This document shows, one piece after another, positions 47,716 to 57,449 of a DNA stretch of 64,000 nucleotides. The stretch lies in assembly GCF_003217575.1 (NCBI RefSeq), contig NZ_QJTC01000002.1, positions 217,769 through 281,768 of the forward strand, given 5' to 3'. A program made the translations under genes and the position numbers. This DNA comes from Xylophilus ampelinus. GTDB taxonomy: Bacteria; Pseudomonadota; Gammaproteobacteria; Burkholderiales; Burkholderiaceae_C. Positions within the stretch are counted from its first letter, which is position 1. Each line of letters opens with the position of its first letter. Below the pieces are notes generated by a model. It was given only the letters and a program-made list of their open reading frames with translations, had not been told where the DNA came from and did not search any database.

Positions 47716-49113
47716 TCAAGGAGAACCGGCGCCCAGGCCGCCCATGCCCCGCAGCAGCCGGTGGGCGGTGCCGGGCTGCAGCAGGCGGCCGTCGGCATCG
47801 GCCAGCTGCATCCGTTGCAGCCAGGCCTCGAACTCCGGCGCGCGGCGGCAGCCCAGGGTGTCGCGCAGGAACAGCGCGTCGTGGAACGAGGTGCTCTGGT
47901 AGTTCAGCATGACGTCGTCGGCGCCCGGCACGCCGATCAGGAAGGTGAGGCCCGCGGCGGCCAGCAGCACCAGCAGCGTGTCCATGTCGTCCTGGTCGGC
48001 CTCTGCATGGTTGGTGTAGCAGACGTCGCAGCCCATCGGCAGGCCGAGCAGCTTGCCGCAGAAATGGTCTTCCAACCCGGCGCGCACGATCTGCTTGCCG
48101 TCGTAGAGGTACTCGGGTCCGATGAAGCCGACCACCGTGTTGACCAGCAGCGGCCGATAGCGCCGCGCCAGTCCGTAGGCGCGGGCCTCGCAGGTCTGCT
48201 GGTCCACCCCGTGGTGGGCGCCGGCCGAGAGCGCGCTGCCCTGGCCGGTCTCGAAGTACATGAGGTTGTCGCCCACCGTGCCGCGCTGCAGCGCGCGGGC
48301 CGCGTCGTGCGCCTCGTCGAGCAGCGCGGGCGTGACGCCGAAGGCGGTGTTGGTCTGCTCGGTGCCGCCGATCGACTGGAACACCAGGTCGACCGGCGCG
48401 CCCGCCTCCACCAGCCGCAGGGTGTTGGTGACATGGGTCAGCACGCAGGTCTGGGTGGGAATCCCGAAGCGCCGGACCACCTCGTCGAGCAGGCGCGTCA
48501 GCTCGCCCAGCGCCTGCAGGCTGTCGGAGGCCGGGTTGACGCCGATGACCGCATCGCCCGCGCCGTACATCAGCCCGTCGAGCACCGAGGCGGCGATGCC
48601 GCGCAGGTCGTCGGTCGGGTGGTTGGGCTGCAGCCGCACCGCCAGCCGGCCCGGCAGGCCCAGCGTGTTGCGGAACCGGGTGGTGACATGGCACTTGCGC
48701 GCGACCGCGACCAGGTCCTGGTTGCGCATCAGCTTCGATACGCCGGCCGCCATCTCGGGCGTGATGCCGGGCGCCAGCGCCGCCAGGGCTGCCGGCGTGG
48801 CCGCAGGGCCCAGCAGCCAGTCGCGAAAGCCGCCGACGGTCAGGTGCGAGATGGCGGCGAACGCGGCAGCGTCGTGCGTGTCCAGGATCAGCCGGGTGAT
48901 GTCGTCGTCTTCGTACGGCACCAGGGCGTCCTGCAGGAACACCTTCAGCGACAGGTCGGCCAACACGAAGCGCGCGGCCATCCGCTGCTGCGCACTCTCG
49001 GCCGCGATGCCGGCCAGGGTGTCGCCCGAACGGGCCGGGCCGGCGCAGGCCATGACCTGCCGCAGGTCGTCGAAGGCGAAGACCCGGGCGTCGAGCGTGG
49101 TGCGGTAGCGCAT
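47716..49113 (-). CDS. eutB: ethanolamine ammonia-lyase, large subunit
   Basis: Catalytic (beta/alpha)8 subunit of 465 residues that works with B12. It has the conserved blocks YGAGDAVIGVNPASDS, FQSIGGTEQTNTAFGV, YFETGQGSALSAGAHHGVDQ and CDVCYTNHAEADQDD. The ATG at 49113 was preferred over a TTG six codons upstream. It lies downstream of the carbonic-anhydrase-like gene with a 54-bp gap, too short for a cobalamin riboswitch. Confidence 0.97.
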   Translation of the reverse strand: MRYRTTLDARVFAFDDLRQVMACAGPARSGDTLAGIAAESAQQRMAARFVLADLSLKVFLQDALVPYEDDDITRLILDTHDAAAFAAISHLTVGGFRDWLLGPAATPAALAALAPGITPEMAAGVSKLMRNQDLVAVARKCHVTTRFRNTLGLPGRLAVRLQPNHPTDDLRGIAASVLDGLMYGAGDAVIGVNPASDSLQALGELTRLLDEVVRRFGIPTQTCVLTHVTNTLRLVEAGAPVDLVFQSIGGTEQTNTAFGVTPALLDEAHDAARALQRGTVGDNLMYFETGQGSALSAGAHHGVDQQTCEARAYGLARRYRPLLVNTVVGFIGPEYLYDGKQIVRAGLEDHFCGKLLGLPMGCDVCYTNHAEADQDDMDTLLVLLAAAGLTFLIGVPGADDVMLNYQSTSFHDALFLRDTLGCRRAPEFEAWLQRMQLADADGRLLQPGTAHRLLRGMGGLGAGSP

Positions 49114-49167
49114 GGCGATGGAAGCTCGCAAGAAACACGCCGCGGCAGGTGCGTGCCGCGCGACGCG

Positions 49168-49692
49168 TCAGCCGAGCTTCTTGAGCCCGGCCTTGAAGCG
49201 GCGGGCGTTCTCGACATAGTGCCGCGCGCTCTGCCGCAGGCCCTCGATCTGTCCGGGGCTCAGCTGCTTGATCGCCCGGGCCGGGCTGCCGATGATCATC
49301 GAGCCGTCGGGGAACTCCTTGCCCTCGGTGACCAGCGCGCCGGCACCGACCAGGCAGTTCCTGCCGATGCGGGCGTTGTTGAGCACCACCGCGCCGATGC
49401 CGATCAACGTCTCGTCGCCGATGGTGCAGCCGTGCAGCATCGCCTGGTGGCCGATGGTCACGTTCTCGCCGATGCCGAGCGGCACGCCGTGGTCGGCATG
49501 CAGAACGCTCAGGTCCTGCACGTTGGTGCCGCGGCCGATGCGGAGGGTGGCGGTGTCGCCGCGCAGCACCGCGCCGAACCAGACGCTGGCGTCTTCGCCC
49601 AGTTGCACGTCGCCGATCACCTGGGCGCTGTCGGCCACCCAGGCCGAGGCGGGCACGCGCGGCGCGGTTCCATCGAGTTCGTAGAGGGCCAT
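49168..49692 (-). CDS. gamma-class carbonic anhydrase-like hexapeptide protein (YrdA/PaaY-like)
   Basis: A left-handed beta-helix trimer protein of 174 residues. Hexapeptide repeats run through VIGDVQLGEDASVWFGAVLRGD..., with putative zinc histidines in LSVLHADHG and IGHQAMLHGC. Relatives are gamma carbonic anhydrases or CoA thioesterases; activity here is not predictable. AAGGAGA precedes the ATG. It heads the minus-strand run into eutB. Confidence 0.9.
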   Translation of the reverse strand: MALYELDGTAPRVPASAWVADSAQVIGDVQLGEDASVWFGAVLRGDTATLRIGRGTNVQDLSVLHADHGVPLGIGENVTIGHQAMLHGCTIGDETLIGIGAVVLNNARIGRNCLVGAGALVTEGKEFPDGSMIIGSPARAIKQLSPGQIEGLRQSARHYVENARRFKAGLKKLG

Positions 49693-49805
49693 GTCGTGTC
49701 TCCTTGCAGGGGGCGTCGAGCGCTCGAACATTGTAGGAACGGCACGGCGCAGGCCTTACAGTGCGGTGCCGCGGGCCGCAGCCCCAGCTTCTTCGCCCGC
49801 CCACC

Positions 49806-50585
49806 ATGCCGACCCTCCGCCATAACGCCCTCGCCGTCCTGCTGGAGCCGGATGCCGACCGCAAGTGCCTGCAGGGACGCGCGCTGCAGCCCGCCGGCCC
49901 GACCGGCGCCGCCGACGCGATCGCCCTGCCGCCCGGCATTCCGGGCCGCCCTGCCCGGCCCGCGCTAGTGGCGCCCACCGAGATCCGGCAGCGCTCGCTC
50001 GCCACGCCCGAAGGTCACGCCGCGCTGATCCACGCGCTGGCCCATATCGAGTTGAACGCGATCGACCTGGCGGCGGACGCGGCCTGGCGCTTTTCCGGCA
50101 TGCCCGACGACTACTACCGCGACTGGATCCGCGTCGCGCAGGAGGAGGCCCTGCACTTCTCCCTGCTGCGCGACCACCTGCGAGGCATGGGCTTCGCCTA
50201 CGGCGATTTCCCGGCCCACAACGCCCTGTGGGAGATGGCCGAACGCACCCGTCACGACGTGCTGGCCCGCGTCGCCCTGGTGCCGCGGACCATGGAGGCC
50301 CGCGGCCTGGACGCCTCGCCCGCGGTGCGCGACAAGCTGGTTTCGGTGGGCGACAAGGCGGGCGCCGCGATCGTCGACGTCATACTGCGCGACGAGATCG
50401 GTCACGTCGCGGTGGGCAACCGCTGGTATGCCTGGCTCTGCGCCCGGCGCGGGCTGGAGCCGATCGCCACCTACCGCGAGCTGACCCGCAGCCACCGCGC
50501 CCCGCGGCTGCGCGGACCTTTCAACCTGGCGGCCCGGGCTGCGGCAGGGTTCAGCCCCGCGGAACTGCAGGCGCTGAGCGAATGA
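49806..50585 (+). CDS. DUF455 family ferritin-like protein
   Basis: A 259-residue helical protein with ferritin-type ligand positions: HIELNAIDLAADAAWRF, the VAQEEALHFSLLRDHL helix and RDEIGHVAVGN. These ExxH pairs suggest a di-iron or related metal centre. Family members are annotated as possible tRNA-modifying MiaE-like or rhamnosyl-related enzymes, but none of that is established for this protein. The start is the ATG before PTLRHNALAVLL. It is divergent from the carbonic-anhydrase-like gene. Confidence 0.85.
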   Translation: MPTLRHNALAVLLEPDADRKCLQGRALQPAGPTGAADAIALPPGIPGRPARPALVAPTEIRQRSLATPEGHAALIHALAHIELNAIDLAADAAWRFSGMPDDYYRDWIRVAQEEALHFSLLRDHLRGMGFAYGDFPAHNALWEMAERTRHDVLARVALVPRTMEARGLDASPAVRDKLVSVGDKAGAAIVDVILRDEIGHVAVGNRWYAWLCARRGLEPIATYRELTRSHRAPRLRGPFNLAARAAAGFSPAELQALSE

Positions 50586-50693
50586 GCGCGCCGCTCCGCC
50601 CCGATACGGGCCGGGCGGTCGGACGTTCTTAGAATGCTCGATCGACAGGGCCATGCCCCGCCTCCGCATCCACCAGATTCCACCGGGACCTCC

Positions 50694-51938
50694 ATGCCGA
50701 ATCCCCCCGCCCCAGCCCCTGCGGCCCCGCGCGAAAATCCCGCCATCATCGCCCGCCAGGCGATCGTGAACGCAGACCGCGCGGTAGTGGGCTACGAACT
50801 CTTCGACCGTTCCCAGGGCGCGGGCGCCCACACCGCCGCGACCGACGTCACCCTCATCTTCCACGCCCTGTCGCATGCCGGCAGCGAAGACCTGATCGGC
50901 CGGCTGCAACTCTTCGTCAACTGCACCCACAACAGCCTGGCCGGCGGCCACCTCGACCTGATCCAGCCCGACAAGGTGGTACTGGAGATACCGCCCCTCG
51001 ACCAGGCCGATGCCGAAAGCATCGAGGACCGCACGCCGGTGCTCTCCAGCCTGCGGGAGCGCGGCTTCCAGCTGGCGTTCTCCTCCACCGTGCTCGCCCC
51101 GGTCTATGCGCCCTGGCTGGCCCTGGCCGATTATGTGAAGTTCGACCTGGCGGCGCTCTCGGCCACCGAACTGACCACGCTTGCACGCTACGCCCAGCAG
51201 CACTGCGATGCGGAGCTAGTGGCCGAGAAGGTCGAGACGCAGCAGCAGTTCGAGGCCGCGCATGCGATCGGCTTCGCGCTCTTTCAGGGCTACTGGTTCG
51301 CCCGGCCGGCCGAGGTCGAGACGCGGCTGGTGTCGCCCTCGCAAGTCGCGACGATCGAGCTGGTGAATCTGATCCGGCGCCAGGCCAGCACGGTCGAGAT
51401 CGAGGAAATGCTCAAGCGCGACGCGGGCCTGGCTTTCAATTTGATGCGGCTGATCAATTCGTCGGGATTCGGCCTGCAGCGCGAGGTGACCTCCTTTCGT
51501 CACGCGGTGATGATCCTCGGCCTGAAGAAGCTGTTCCGCTGGGCCGCGCTGCTGCTGCTGGCCTCGAAGAACGGTACGCCGCCGGCGGTGAGCAGCCTGG
51601 CGGTGGTGCGCGGCCGCCTGATGGAGCTGCTGGTGGCCGACCGCCTGACGCCCGAACAGCGCGACCATGCCTTCGTGGCCGGCATCTTCTCGCTGCTGGA
51701 CGTGATGCTCGGCATGCCGATGGACCAGGCGGTGAAGCTGCTGACCCTGCCGCACGAGGTGATCGACGCCCTGCTGCACCGCACCGGCCCGCTCGGCCAG
51801 TTCCTGCAGCTGACCGAAGCCTGCGAGACAGGAGACGACCGCACCTTCACCGTGGCCTCCGAGACGCTGGGGCTGAGCAGTCAGGAAGTGAACTGGGCCC
51901 ACCTGCAGGCGCTGGCTTGGTCAGACGGGGTCGATTAA
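50694..51938 (+). CDS. EAL-HDOD signalling protein, paralogue 1
   Basis: A 414-residue regulator. The N-terminal EAL-fold domain begins IARQAIVNADRAVVGYELFDR; the catalytic EAL triplet is replaced by YELF and the DDFGxG loop by LAFSSTV, so it should not hydrolyse c-di-GMP. The C-terminal HDOD domain has LINSSGFGLQREVTSFRHAV and GLKKLFRWAAL. A proline-rich N-terminus precedes the first domain. The start at 50694 was taken because the longer frame begins at ATGCTCGATC without a ribosome site. A paralogue follows 144 bp downstream. Confidence 0.9.
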   Translation: MPNPPAPAPAAPRENPAIIARQAIVNADRAVVGYELFDRSQGAGAHTAATDVTLIFHALSHAGSEDLIGRLQLFVNCTHNSLAGGHLDLIQPDKVVLEIPPLDQADAESIEDRTPVLSSLRERGFQLAFSSTVLAPVYAPWLALADYVKFDLAALSATELTTLARYAQQHCDAELVAEKVETQQQFEAAHAIGFALFQGYWFARPAEVETRLVSPSQVATIELVNLIRRQASTVEIEEMLKRDAGLAFNLMRLINSSGFGLQREVTSFRHAVMILGLKKLFRWAALLLLASKNGTPPAVSSLAVVRGRLMELLVADRLTPEQRDHAFVAGIFSLLDVMLGMPMDQAVKLLTLPHEVIDALLHRTGPLGQFLQLTEACETGDDRTFTVASETLGLSSQEVNWAHLQALAWSDGVD

Positions 51939-52082
51939 CACCCGCATATTAAGTGGCCACAGCAGGATAAAATTTGCCCGGGTGGGGTCTTCCATGCGGC
52001 AGCGGGGCGTCGCACTGCCTAGAATTGTTGCTCACTGAAACGTATTTGTGCGTTTCAGACCCCTTTTTGCTATCGGTCCTCG

Positions 52083-53348
52083 ATGTCCAGCACGCCAAAC
52101 TCCGTTGCCCCAGAAGCGCCTCTCGCAGAGAACACGTCGCCCGCGGCCGGGCTGATCGCTCGGCAGGCCATCGTCGACGAGAAGCGCGAAGTCTTCGGCT
52201 ACGAGCTTTTCGACCGCTCCACCGTCCCGAGCGAGCACAACGCGACCACCGATGCGGCCGTGCTGTTCAATACGCTTTCGGGCGCCGATGCCGAAGTGCT
52301 GGTCGGCAAGAAGACGGTGTTCGTCAACTGCACGCACGAAAGCCTCACCGGCGGCCACCTGGAATTGGTCCACCCCGAGAAAGTCGTGCTGGAAATCCCC
52401 GCACTGCAGGATGACCCGCCCGAGGAGATCGAGGCGCGCGCCCTGGTCTTGAAAGACCTGCACGCCAAGGGTTTCCGCCTTGCGTTCAACCAGTCGGTGC
52501 TGAAGAAGCCGTATGCCTCCTGGATCCCGCTGGCCGCCTTCATCAAGCTGGACATGACCGCGTTCTCGCAGGCGATGGCCGAATCGCTGGTGCGTTTCGT
52601 CAGCACCCAGACCAAAGCGAAGATCATCGCCGAGAAGGTCGAGACGGGCGAGCAGCACCAGCACATGGCGAACCTGGGCGTGAAGCTGTTCCAGGGCTAC
52701 TGGTTCGCGCGGCCGACGCTGGTGCAGTCCAAGACCGTCCGGCCGTCGCAGGCGATCATCCTGCAGCTGATCAACCTGGTGCGCCGCCAGGCCGATGCGG
52801 CCGAAATCGAGGAACTGCTGAAGAAGGACCCGACCTTGTCCTTCAACCTGCTGCGCTTCATCAACTCGTCGGGCTTCGGCCTGAGCGTCGAGATCACCTC
52901 GTTCCGCCACGCGGTGATGATCCTGGGCATGAAGAAGCTGTTCCGCTGGGCGGCGCTTCTGATGACCACGTCGCGCGACGGCTCGCCGCCCGCCCTCGGC
53001 ACCACCGCCGTGGTGCGCGGCCGGCTGATGGAACTGCTGGCCGCCGAGCTGATGCCGCCCGACGAATGCGACAACGCCTTCGTGGTCGGCGTGTTCTCGC
53101 TGCTGGACGCGATGCTGGGCATGCCGCTCGACAAGGCGCTGGAATCGGTCGCGCTGCCGCAGCCGGTGCTCGACGCGCTGCTGCACAGGAGCGGCATCTT
53201 CGCGCCCTTCCTTGAGCTGACCATCGCCTGCGAGAGCGGCGACGAAGAAGCCTTCGCCAAAGCCTCGGGCGCGCTGCACCTGTCGAACCACCAGGTTAAC
53301 TGGGCCCACCTGAATGCGCTGACCTGGGCGGACTCCCTCGGAGAATGA
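52083..53348 (+). CDS. EAL-HDOD signalling protein, paralogue 2
   Basis: A 421-residue tandem copy of the preceding protein with the same order: degenerate EAL (GYELFDRS; LAFNQSV in place of the catalytic loop), then HDOD (FINSSGFGLSVEITSFRHAVM, GMKKLFRWAALL). The two are similar throughout but clearly diverged, mainly in the N-terminal linker. Related proteins act as non-catalytic c-di-GMP network or motility regulators. The 144-bp spacer is AT-richer than its surroundings and may hold a separate promoter. Confidence 0.9.
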   Translation: MSSTPNSVAPEAPLAENTSPAAGLIARQAIVDEKREVFGYELFDRSTVPSEHNATTDAAVLFNTLSGADAEVLVGKKTVFVNCTHESLTGGHLELVHPEKVVLEIPALQDDPPEEIEARALVLKDLHAKGFRLAFNQSVLKKPYASWIPLAAFIKLDMTAFSQAMAESLVRFVSTQTKAKIIAEKVETGEQHQHMANLGVKLFQGYWFARPTLVQSKTVRPSQAIILQLINLVRRQADAAEIEELLKKDPTLSFNLLRFINSSGFGLSVEITSFRHAVMILGMKKLFRWAALLMTTSRDGSPPALGTTAVVRGRLMELLAAELMPPDECDNAFVVGVFSLLDAMLGMPLDKALESVALPQPVLDALLHRSGIFAPFLELTIACESGDEEAFAKASGALHLSNHQVNWAHLNALTWADSLGE

Positions 53349-53443
53349 AGCGCCCCCTCAGGCTTGTGCCGGGCGAAAGCGGCCGCGGTGCCGCCGCAGG
53401 GAACGTCGCGGGTGGTGAGCGCTTGCGCGCGCACGGTGCCGGC

Positions 53444-54343
53444 TCAGCCCCGCGGATGGTGCGCCGCATGCAGCGTCTTCAGCCGCTCGCGGGCCACGTG
53501 GGTGTAGATCGTCGTGGTCGAGATGTCGGCGTGGCCCAACAGCAGCTGCACCGCGCGCAGGTCGGCGCCGTGGTTGAGCAGGTGGGTCGCGAAAGCATGC
53601 CGCAGCGTGTGCGGCGAGAGCTTCGAATGGATGCCGGCCGCCAGCGCATGCCGCCGCACGATCAGCCAGAAGTTCATCCGCGTCATCGCGGCGCCGTCGC
53701 GTCCGGTGACGAACAAATCCTCGCTCTGGCGGCCGCCGAGCAGCGCGGGCCGGGCCTCGTCCAGGTAGCGGCGCAGCCAGTCGCGGGCCACCATGCCGAA
53801 AGGCACCAGCCGCTCGGTCGCCCCCTTGCCGGTGACGCGGACGATGCCGTCGTTCATCTGCAGGCCGAAGACCGGCAGCGACACCAGCTCGCTCACTCGC
53901 AGGCCGCTGGCGTACAGCAGTTCCAGCATCGCCCGGTCGCGCAGGCCGAGCGGGGTGGAGGCATCGGGAGCGCTCAGCAGCGCGTCGACCTGGCCTTCGC
54001 TGAGCATCGACGGCGAGCGCACCGGTGCCTTGGCCGGCCGCAGGCGCAGGGTCGGGTCGGCGGCGATGGCGTTCTCGCGCAGCGCCCAGTGGAAGTAGCG
54101 GCGCAGCACGGTGAGGCGCCGGTTGGCGGTGGTGGCGCGGGTCTTGGCATGCTCGGCGGCGAAAAAGGCCTGCAGATGGTGCTCGGCCGTGTCGTCCAGG
54201 GCCAGGCCCTGCCCCGCCAGCCAGGCGGCGTACTGCGCCAGGTCGCGCCGGTAGGCGGCCAGGGTGTTGCGCGAGAGGCCGTCCTCCAGCCAGAGCGCGT
54301 CGGTGAAGGCGTCGATGCGGTGGGCGCCGGGGGCGGTGGTCAT
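53444..54343 (-). CDS. xerD: site-specific tyrosine recombinase XerD
   Basis: Resolves chromosome dimers at dif together with XerC and FtsK. The 299 residues have the N-terminal SAM-like core-binding domain and the full catalytic set: R in [13 protein letters not shown] in [12 protein letters not shown], HxxR in [19 protein letters not shown] in [10 protein letters not shown] and the Tyr nucleophile in IYTHV. Closest by eye is XerD, not a phage integrase; no attachment sites or phage genes are nearby. Confidence 0.94.
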   Translation of the reverse strand: MTTAPGAHRIDAFTDALWLEDGLSRNTLAAYRRDLAQYAAWLAGQGLALDDTAEHHLQAFFAAEHAKTRATTANRRLTVLRRYFHWALRENAIAADPTLRLRPAKAPVRSPSMLSEGQVDALLSAPDASTPLGLRDRAMLELLYASGLRVSELVSLPVFGLQMNDGIVRVTGKGATERLVPFGMVARDWLRRYLDEARPALLGGRQSEDLFVTGRDGAAMTRMNFWLIVRRHALAAGIHSKLSPHTLRHAFATHLLNHGADLRAVQLLLGHADISTTTIYTHVARERLKTLHAAHHPRG

Positions 54344-54426
54344 CGCGCCACCTTACCAAACCCGGCCGGCCACGAGAAAGCCGCCGCGGCGAACCCGGGC
54401 AGCCTGACCGGGCGCGCGCCGAGCGC

Positions 54427-55392
54427 TTACTCCAGCGTCAGCTTCTGCTGCGCGACGACCTTCTTGTAGACCTCGAACTCGGCCTTGATCTCGGCGGCGA
54501 ACTGCTCGGGCGAGTTGCCGACCACCAGCGAGCCGGTGTCCTCGATGCGCTTCCTCACCGCCGGGTCCTTCAGGGCCTCGCGCACCGCGGCGTTGAGCTT
54601 GTCGACGATGTCCTTGGGCACGCCCTTCGGGCCCAGGATGCCGTAGTAAGCCAGCCGGTTGACCGGCTCCAGGCCCACTTCCTTGAAGGTCGGCACGTTG
54701 GGCAGCGCGGCCAGGCGCTGCGGCGCCGAGACGACGATCGGCACCAGCCGGTTCTCCTTGATGAAGGGCAGCGCGGACGGCAGGTTGTCGAAGATGATCG
54801 GCACCTGCCCGGCCACCGTGTCGTTCAAGGCCGGCCCTGCGCCGCGGTACGGGATGTGGGTGACGAAGGTGTTCGTCAGGCTTTTGTAGAGCTCCATCAG
54901 CAGGTGGCCGATGCCGCCGGTACCGGAGCTGGAGTAGGAGTACTTGCCGGGCGACTTCTTCAGCTCGGCGGCGAAGCCCGCATAGTCCTTGGCGGGGAAC
55001 CTGGGATTGACGGCGATGATGTTGGGCGTCGCGGCGATGTTGACGATCGGGGTGAAGTCGGTGACCGGGTTGTACGGCACCTTGGGGTTGATCGCCGGGT
55101 TGGCGGCGGTGCTGGAGACGGTCGCCAGGCCCAGCGAGTAGCCGTCGGGCGCGGAGCGGGCCGTGTCGTTGGCACCGACGATGCCGCCGCCGCCGGCCTT
55201 GTTCTCGACGATCACCGGCTGACCCAGGATTTTGCCGAGCGGGTCCGAGATCACGCGGGCCACGATGTCGGTGGTGCCGCCGGGGGCGAACGGGACGACC
55301 AGGCGGATCGGCTTGTTCGGATAGCTTTGCGCGAAGGCGCCGCCGGCGGCGGCGGCCAGGGCGACGGCGATCCAGGTGCGACGACGGTGCAT
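54427..55392 (-). CDS. Bug-family tripartite tricarboxylate transporter substrate-binding protein (TctC-like)
   Basis: Periplasmic binding protein of 321 residues. The signal [21 protein letters not shown] is cleaved before [14 protein letters not shown], followed by the family motif [23 protein letters not shown] and VPTFKEVGL are typical. No membrane subunits are adjacent, as is common for orphan Bug receptors in this bacterial family. The ligand is unknown, usually a carboxylate or related small molecule. Confidence 0.92.
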   Translation of the reverse strand: MHRRRTWIAVALAAAAGGAFAQSYPNKPIRLVVPFAPGGTTDIVARVISDPLGKILGQPVIVENKAGGGGIVGANDTARSAPDGYSLGLATVSSTAANPAINPKVPYNPVTDFTPIVNIAATPNIIAVNPRFPAKDYAGFAAELKKSPGKYSYSSSGTGGIGHLLMELYKSLTNTFVTHIPYRGAGPALNDTVAGQVPIIFDNLPSALPFIKENRLVPIVVSAPQRLAALPNVPTFKEVGLEPVNRLAYYGILGPKGVPKDIVDKLNAAVREALKDPAVRKRIEDTGSLVVGNSPEQFAAEIKAEFEVYKKVVAQQKLTLE

Positions 55393-55753
55393 GCGAAGAC
55401 TCCTCTTGAATGGACAGTGCGGGCATCCTAAACGCTGGCCCCGGATCGCCGCGCGGCCCGCAGCGCTCATTCTTCGGGGAAAACCCGGTTCGCGGCCCGC
55501 CGCGCCCGGACGGTCGCGGCGCACCTGCTCGCGGTGAACCACGCCCTGCGCCTGTTTTTCCCGATTTCCCGCTCGTCCTCTGCGGCGACCCGCTCTGCCG
55601 CCTCAGCGCGCTGAACCCCGGCGTCTGCAGGCAGGTGCAGGCGCAGGTCCGCCGATGGTGCTGCCGCTGGTTGATTTTTAGAAAAAAAGTGGCTGAAGCC
55701 GGCGTAACTCAATGACTACCAGCTATCTTTTTTATAGCGATCGTGCGGATCGT
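55393..55753. other. 361-bp intergenic region upstream of the tctC-like gene
   Basis: It holds the tctC leader and, at the right end, copy e of the 43-bp element. Short open frames on both strands are Arg/Pro-rich antisense-type sequence, so I call no gene. Confidence 0.6.
55696..55738 (-). repeat. 43-bp element copy e (15 bp past queG)
   Basis: On the minus strand it reads GCTAT-N7-ATAGCT, then a 25-bp tail with TAGTC and terminal GGCTT. It begins 15 bp downstream of the queG stop codon. Confidence 0.85.
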
Positions 55754-56875
55754 TCAGCCGTTTTCCGGCAGCGGCGCGTCGGCGGCCCCGGCCGGCGCGC
55801 AGGGCGACTGGGCCAGCGCCCACGCCACATGCTCCCGGACCAGCGGATTCTCGTGCAGCTGCCGGTCGGCCAGCGCCCGCCGCTCGGCATCTCCGCCCGC
55901 CCCCGACGCCAGCGCGTTGCCCAGCCCCACCGCCAGGTTGCGCAGCCAGCGCTCGTGGCCGATGCGGCGGATCGGCCCGCCCTCGGTGCGGCGCAGGAAC
56001 TCTTCCTCGCTCCAGCCGATCAGCGCGGCCAGCGGCTGGCCGGCCAGGCCGGGCCGGGCGTCGAAATCGGCCAGCGTGGCGGGCTGGGCGAACTTGTTCC
56101 AGGGGCAGGCCAGCTGGCAGTCGTCGCAGCCGTAGATCCGGTTGCCGATGGCGCGGCGCAGTTCCACCGGAATCGGCCCGGCGTGCTCGATCGTCAGGTA
56201 GGAGATGCAGCGCCGCGCATCGAGCCGCTGCGGCGCGACGATCGCCTGCGTCGGGCAGACGTCGATGCAGGCGCGGCACTGGCCGCAGTGGCTGCTCACC
56301 GGCGCGCTCTCGGGCAGCGCCAGATCGAGGTAGATCTCGCCCAAAAAGAACATCGAGCCGCCCTCCCGGTGCAGCACCAGGGTGTGCTTGCCGCGCCAGC
56401 CCTGGCCGCTGCGCGCGGCCAGCTCGGCCTCCAGCACCGGGGCCGAATCGGTGAAGGCCCGGTGGCCGATCGGGCCCACCTCGGCGTCGATCCGCTCGGC
56501 CAGCTTCTGCAGCCGGCCGCGCAGCACCTTATGGTAGTCGCGGCCCCGGGCGTAGAGCGAGACGATGCCCTCGACCGGGCGCTCCAGCCGCGAGAACTCC
56601 ACCGCCTGCCAGCCGGCGGGCGTGTCCCGCGGCAGGTAGTCCATCCGCACCGTCAGCACGCTCACCGTGCCGGGCACCAGTTCGGCCGGCCGGGCGCGGC
56701 GCAGGCCGTGGGCCTCCATGTAGTGCATGCTGCCGTGGAACCCTTCGGCCAGCCAGGCCACCAACCCGGCTTCGGCCGCGGACAGATCGACCCCGGCCAC
56801 GCCGATTTGGGAGAATCCCAGCTCGCGCGCCCATTGCCGTATTCGAGAGACCAGTTGTTGACTGCTGCCGACCAT
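55754..56875 (-). CDS. queG: epoxyqueuosine reductase
   Basis: Final step of queuosine synthesis in tRNA, using cobalamin and two [4Fe-4S] clusters. The 373 residues have cluster motifs CGQCRACIDVCPTQAI and CDDCQLACPWN, with the QueG-type MDYLPRDTPAGW segment and LYARGRDYHKVLR. The start MVGSSQQLVSRIRQWA matches the family N-terminus; the frame extends further upstream only across the divergent tsaE gene. Start codons of queG and tsaE are 45 bp apart. Confidence 0.95.
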   Translation of the reverse strand: MVGSSQQLVSRIRQWARELGFSQIGVAGVDLSAAEAGLVAWLAEGFHGSMHYMEAHGLRRARPAELVPGTVSVLTVRMDYLPRDTPAGWQAVEFSRLERPVEGIVSLYARGRDYHKVLRGRLQKLAERIDAEVGPIGHRAFTDSAPVLEAELAARSGQGWRGKHTLVLHREGGSMFFLGEIYLDLALPESAPVSSHCGQCRACIDVCPTQAIVAPQRLDARRCISYLTIEHAGPIPVELRRAIGNRIYGCDDCQLACPWNKFAQPATLADFDARPGLAGQPLAALIGWSEEEFLRRTEGGPIRRIGHERWLRNLAVGLGNALASGAGGDAERRALADRQLHENPLVREHVAWALAQSPCAPAGAADAPLPENG

Positions 56876-56920
56876 ATCCCCGGAATTGTAGAAACCGCAC
56901 CGCCCGGCCCGCCGCCCTGC

Positions 56921-57385
56921 ATGGTCTGGCGCAGCGAGGACGACACCGCCGCCTTCGCTGTCCGGCTGGCGGCGTCGCCCCTGCTGCGCGATGCCTTCGT
57001 CGCGCTGCACGGCGATCTGGGCGCCGGCAAGACGACCTTCGTGCGGCACCTGCTGCGCGCGCTCGGCGTGCGGGGCCGCATCAAGAGTCCGACCTACGCG
57101 GTGGTGGAGCCGCACGAGGCCGCCGGCGGGCTGGCCGTCCACCACTTCGACTTCTACCGCTTCGACGATCCGCGCGAATGGGAAGACGCGGGCTTTCGCG
57201 ATCTGTTCGCCGGCGCCGGCCTGAAGATCGCCGAGTGGTCCGAGAAGGCGGCCGGCGTGCTGCCCGCGGCCGATCTCGACATCGCGATCGAGACCGATGC
57301 CGAGGGCTTGCGGCAGGTACGCATCACGGCCCACGGCCCGGCGGGCGATGCCCTGCGCAGGCACGGCCTGGGCCTTGCAGCATGA
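56921..57385 (+). CDS. tsaE: tRNA (N6-threonylcarbamoyladenosine) synthesis ATPase TsaE
   Basis: ATPase partner of TsaB and TsaD in t6A37 modification. The 154-residue protein carries Walker A in LHGDLGAGKTTFVRHLLRAL and the family SPTYAVVE and FDFYRFDDPREWEDAGF. The first ATG in this stretch is used. amiC follows 64 bp downstream, the common tsaE-amiC order in proteobacteria. Confidence 0.95.
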   Translation: MVWRSEDDTAAFAVRLAASPLLRDAFVALHGDLGAGKTTFVRHLLRALGVRGRIKSPTYAVVEPHEAAGGLAVHHFDFYRFDDPREWEDAGFRDLFAGAGLKIAEWSEKAAGVLPAADLDIAIETDAEGLRQVRITAHGPAGDALRRHGLGLAA

Positions 57386-57449
57386 GCGCGGTTCGCCGCA
57401 CGGGTCGCTCGTGTGCCCCCGATTTGTTCCGTCCCGCGAAAGTGCTTTC

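Noticed and set aside
49114-49167. Cobalamin riboswitch before eutB
   Set aside because: The spacer is only 54 bp and lacks the B12-box; it cannot hold the aptamer.
45769-49968. Plus-strand open frame of about 1,400 codons across hslO, eutC and eutB
   Set aside because: It runs opposite to four well-supported genes with exact family motifs; its Arg/Gly/His/Gln-rich translation is typical antisense output in GC-rich DNA.
46349-50005. Minus-strand open frame of about 1,200 codons in another frame over the eut genes
   Set aside because: Composition is almost all Arg, Pro, Gly and Ala with no domains; it shadows eutB and eutC.
53444-54343. Integrase marking a prophage or genomic island
   Set aside because: The protein is XerD-like in length and motifs, and no phage genes or attachment repeats flank it.
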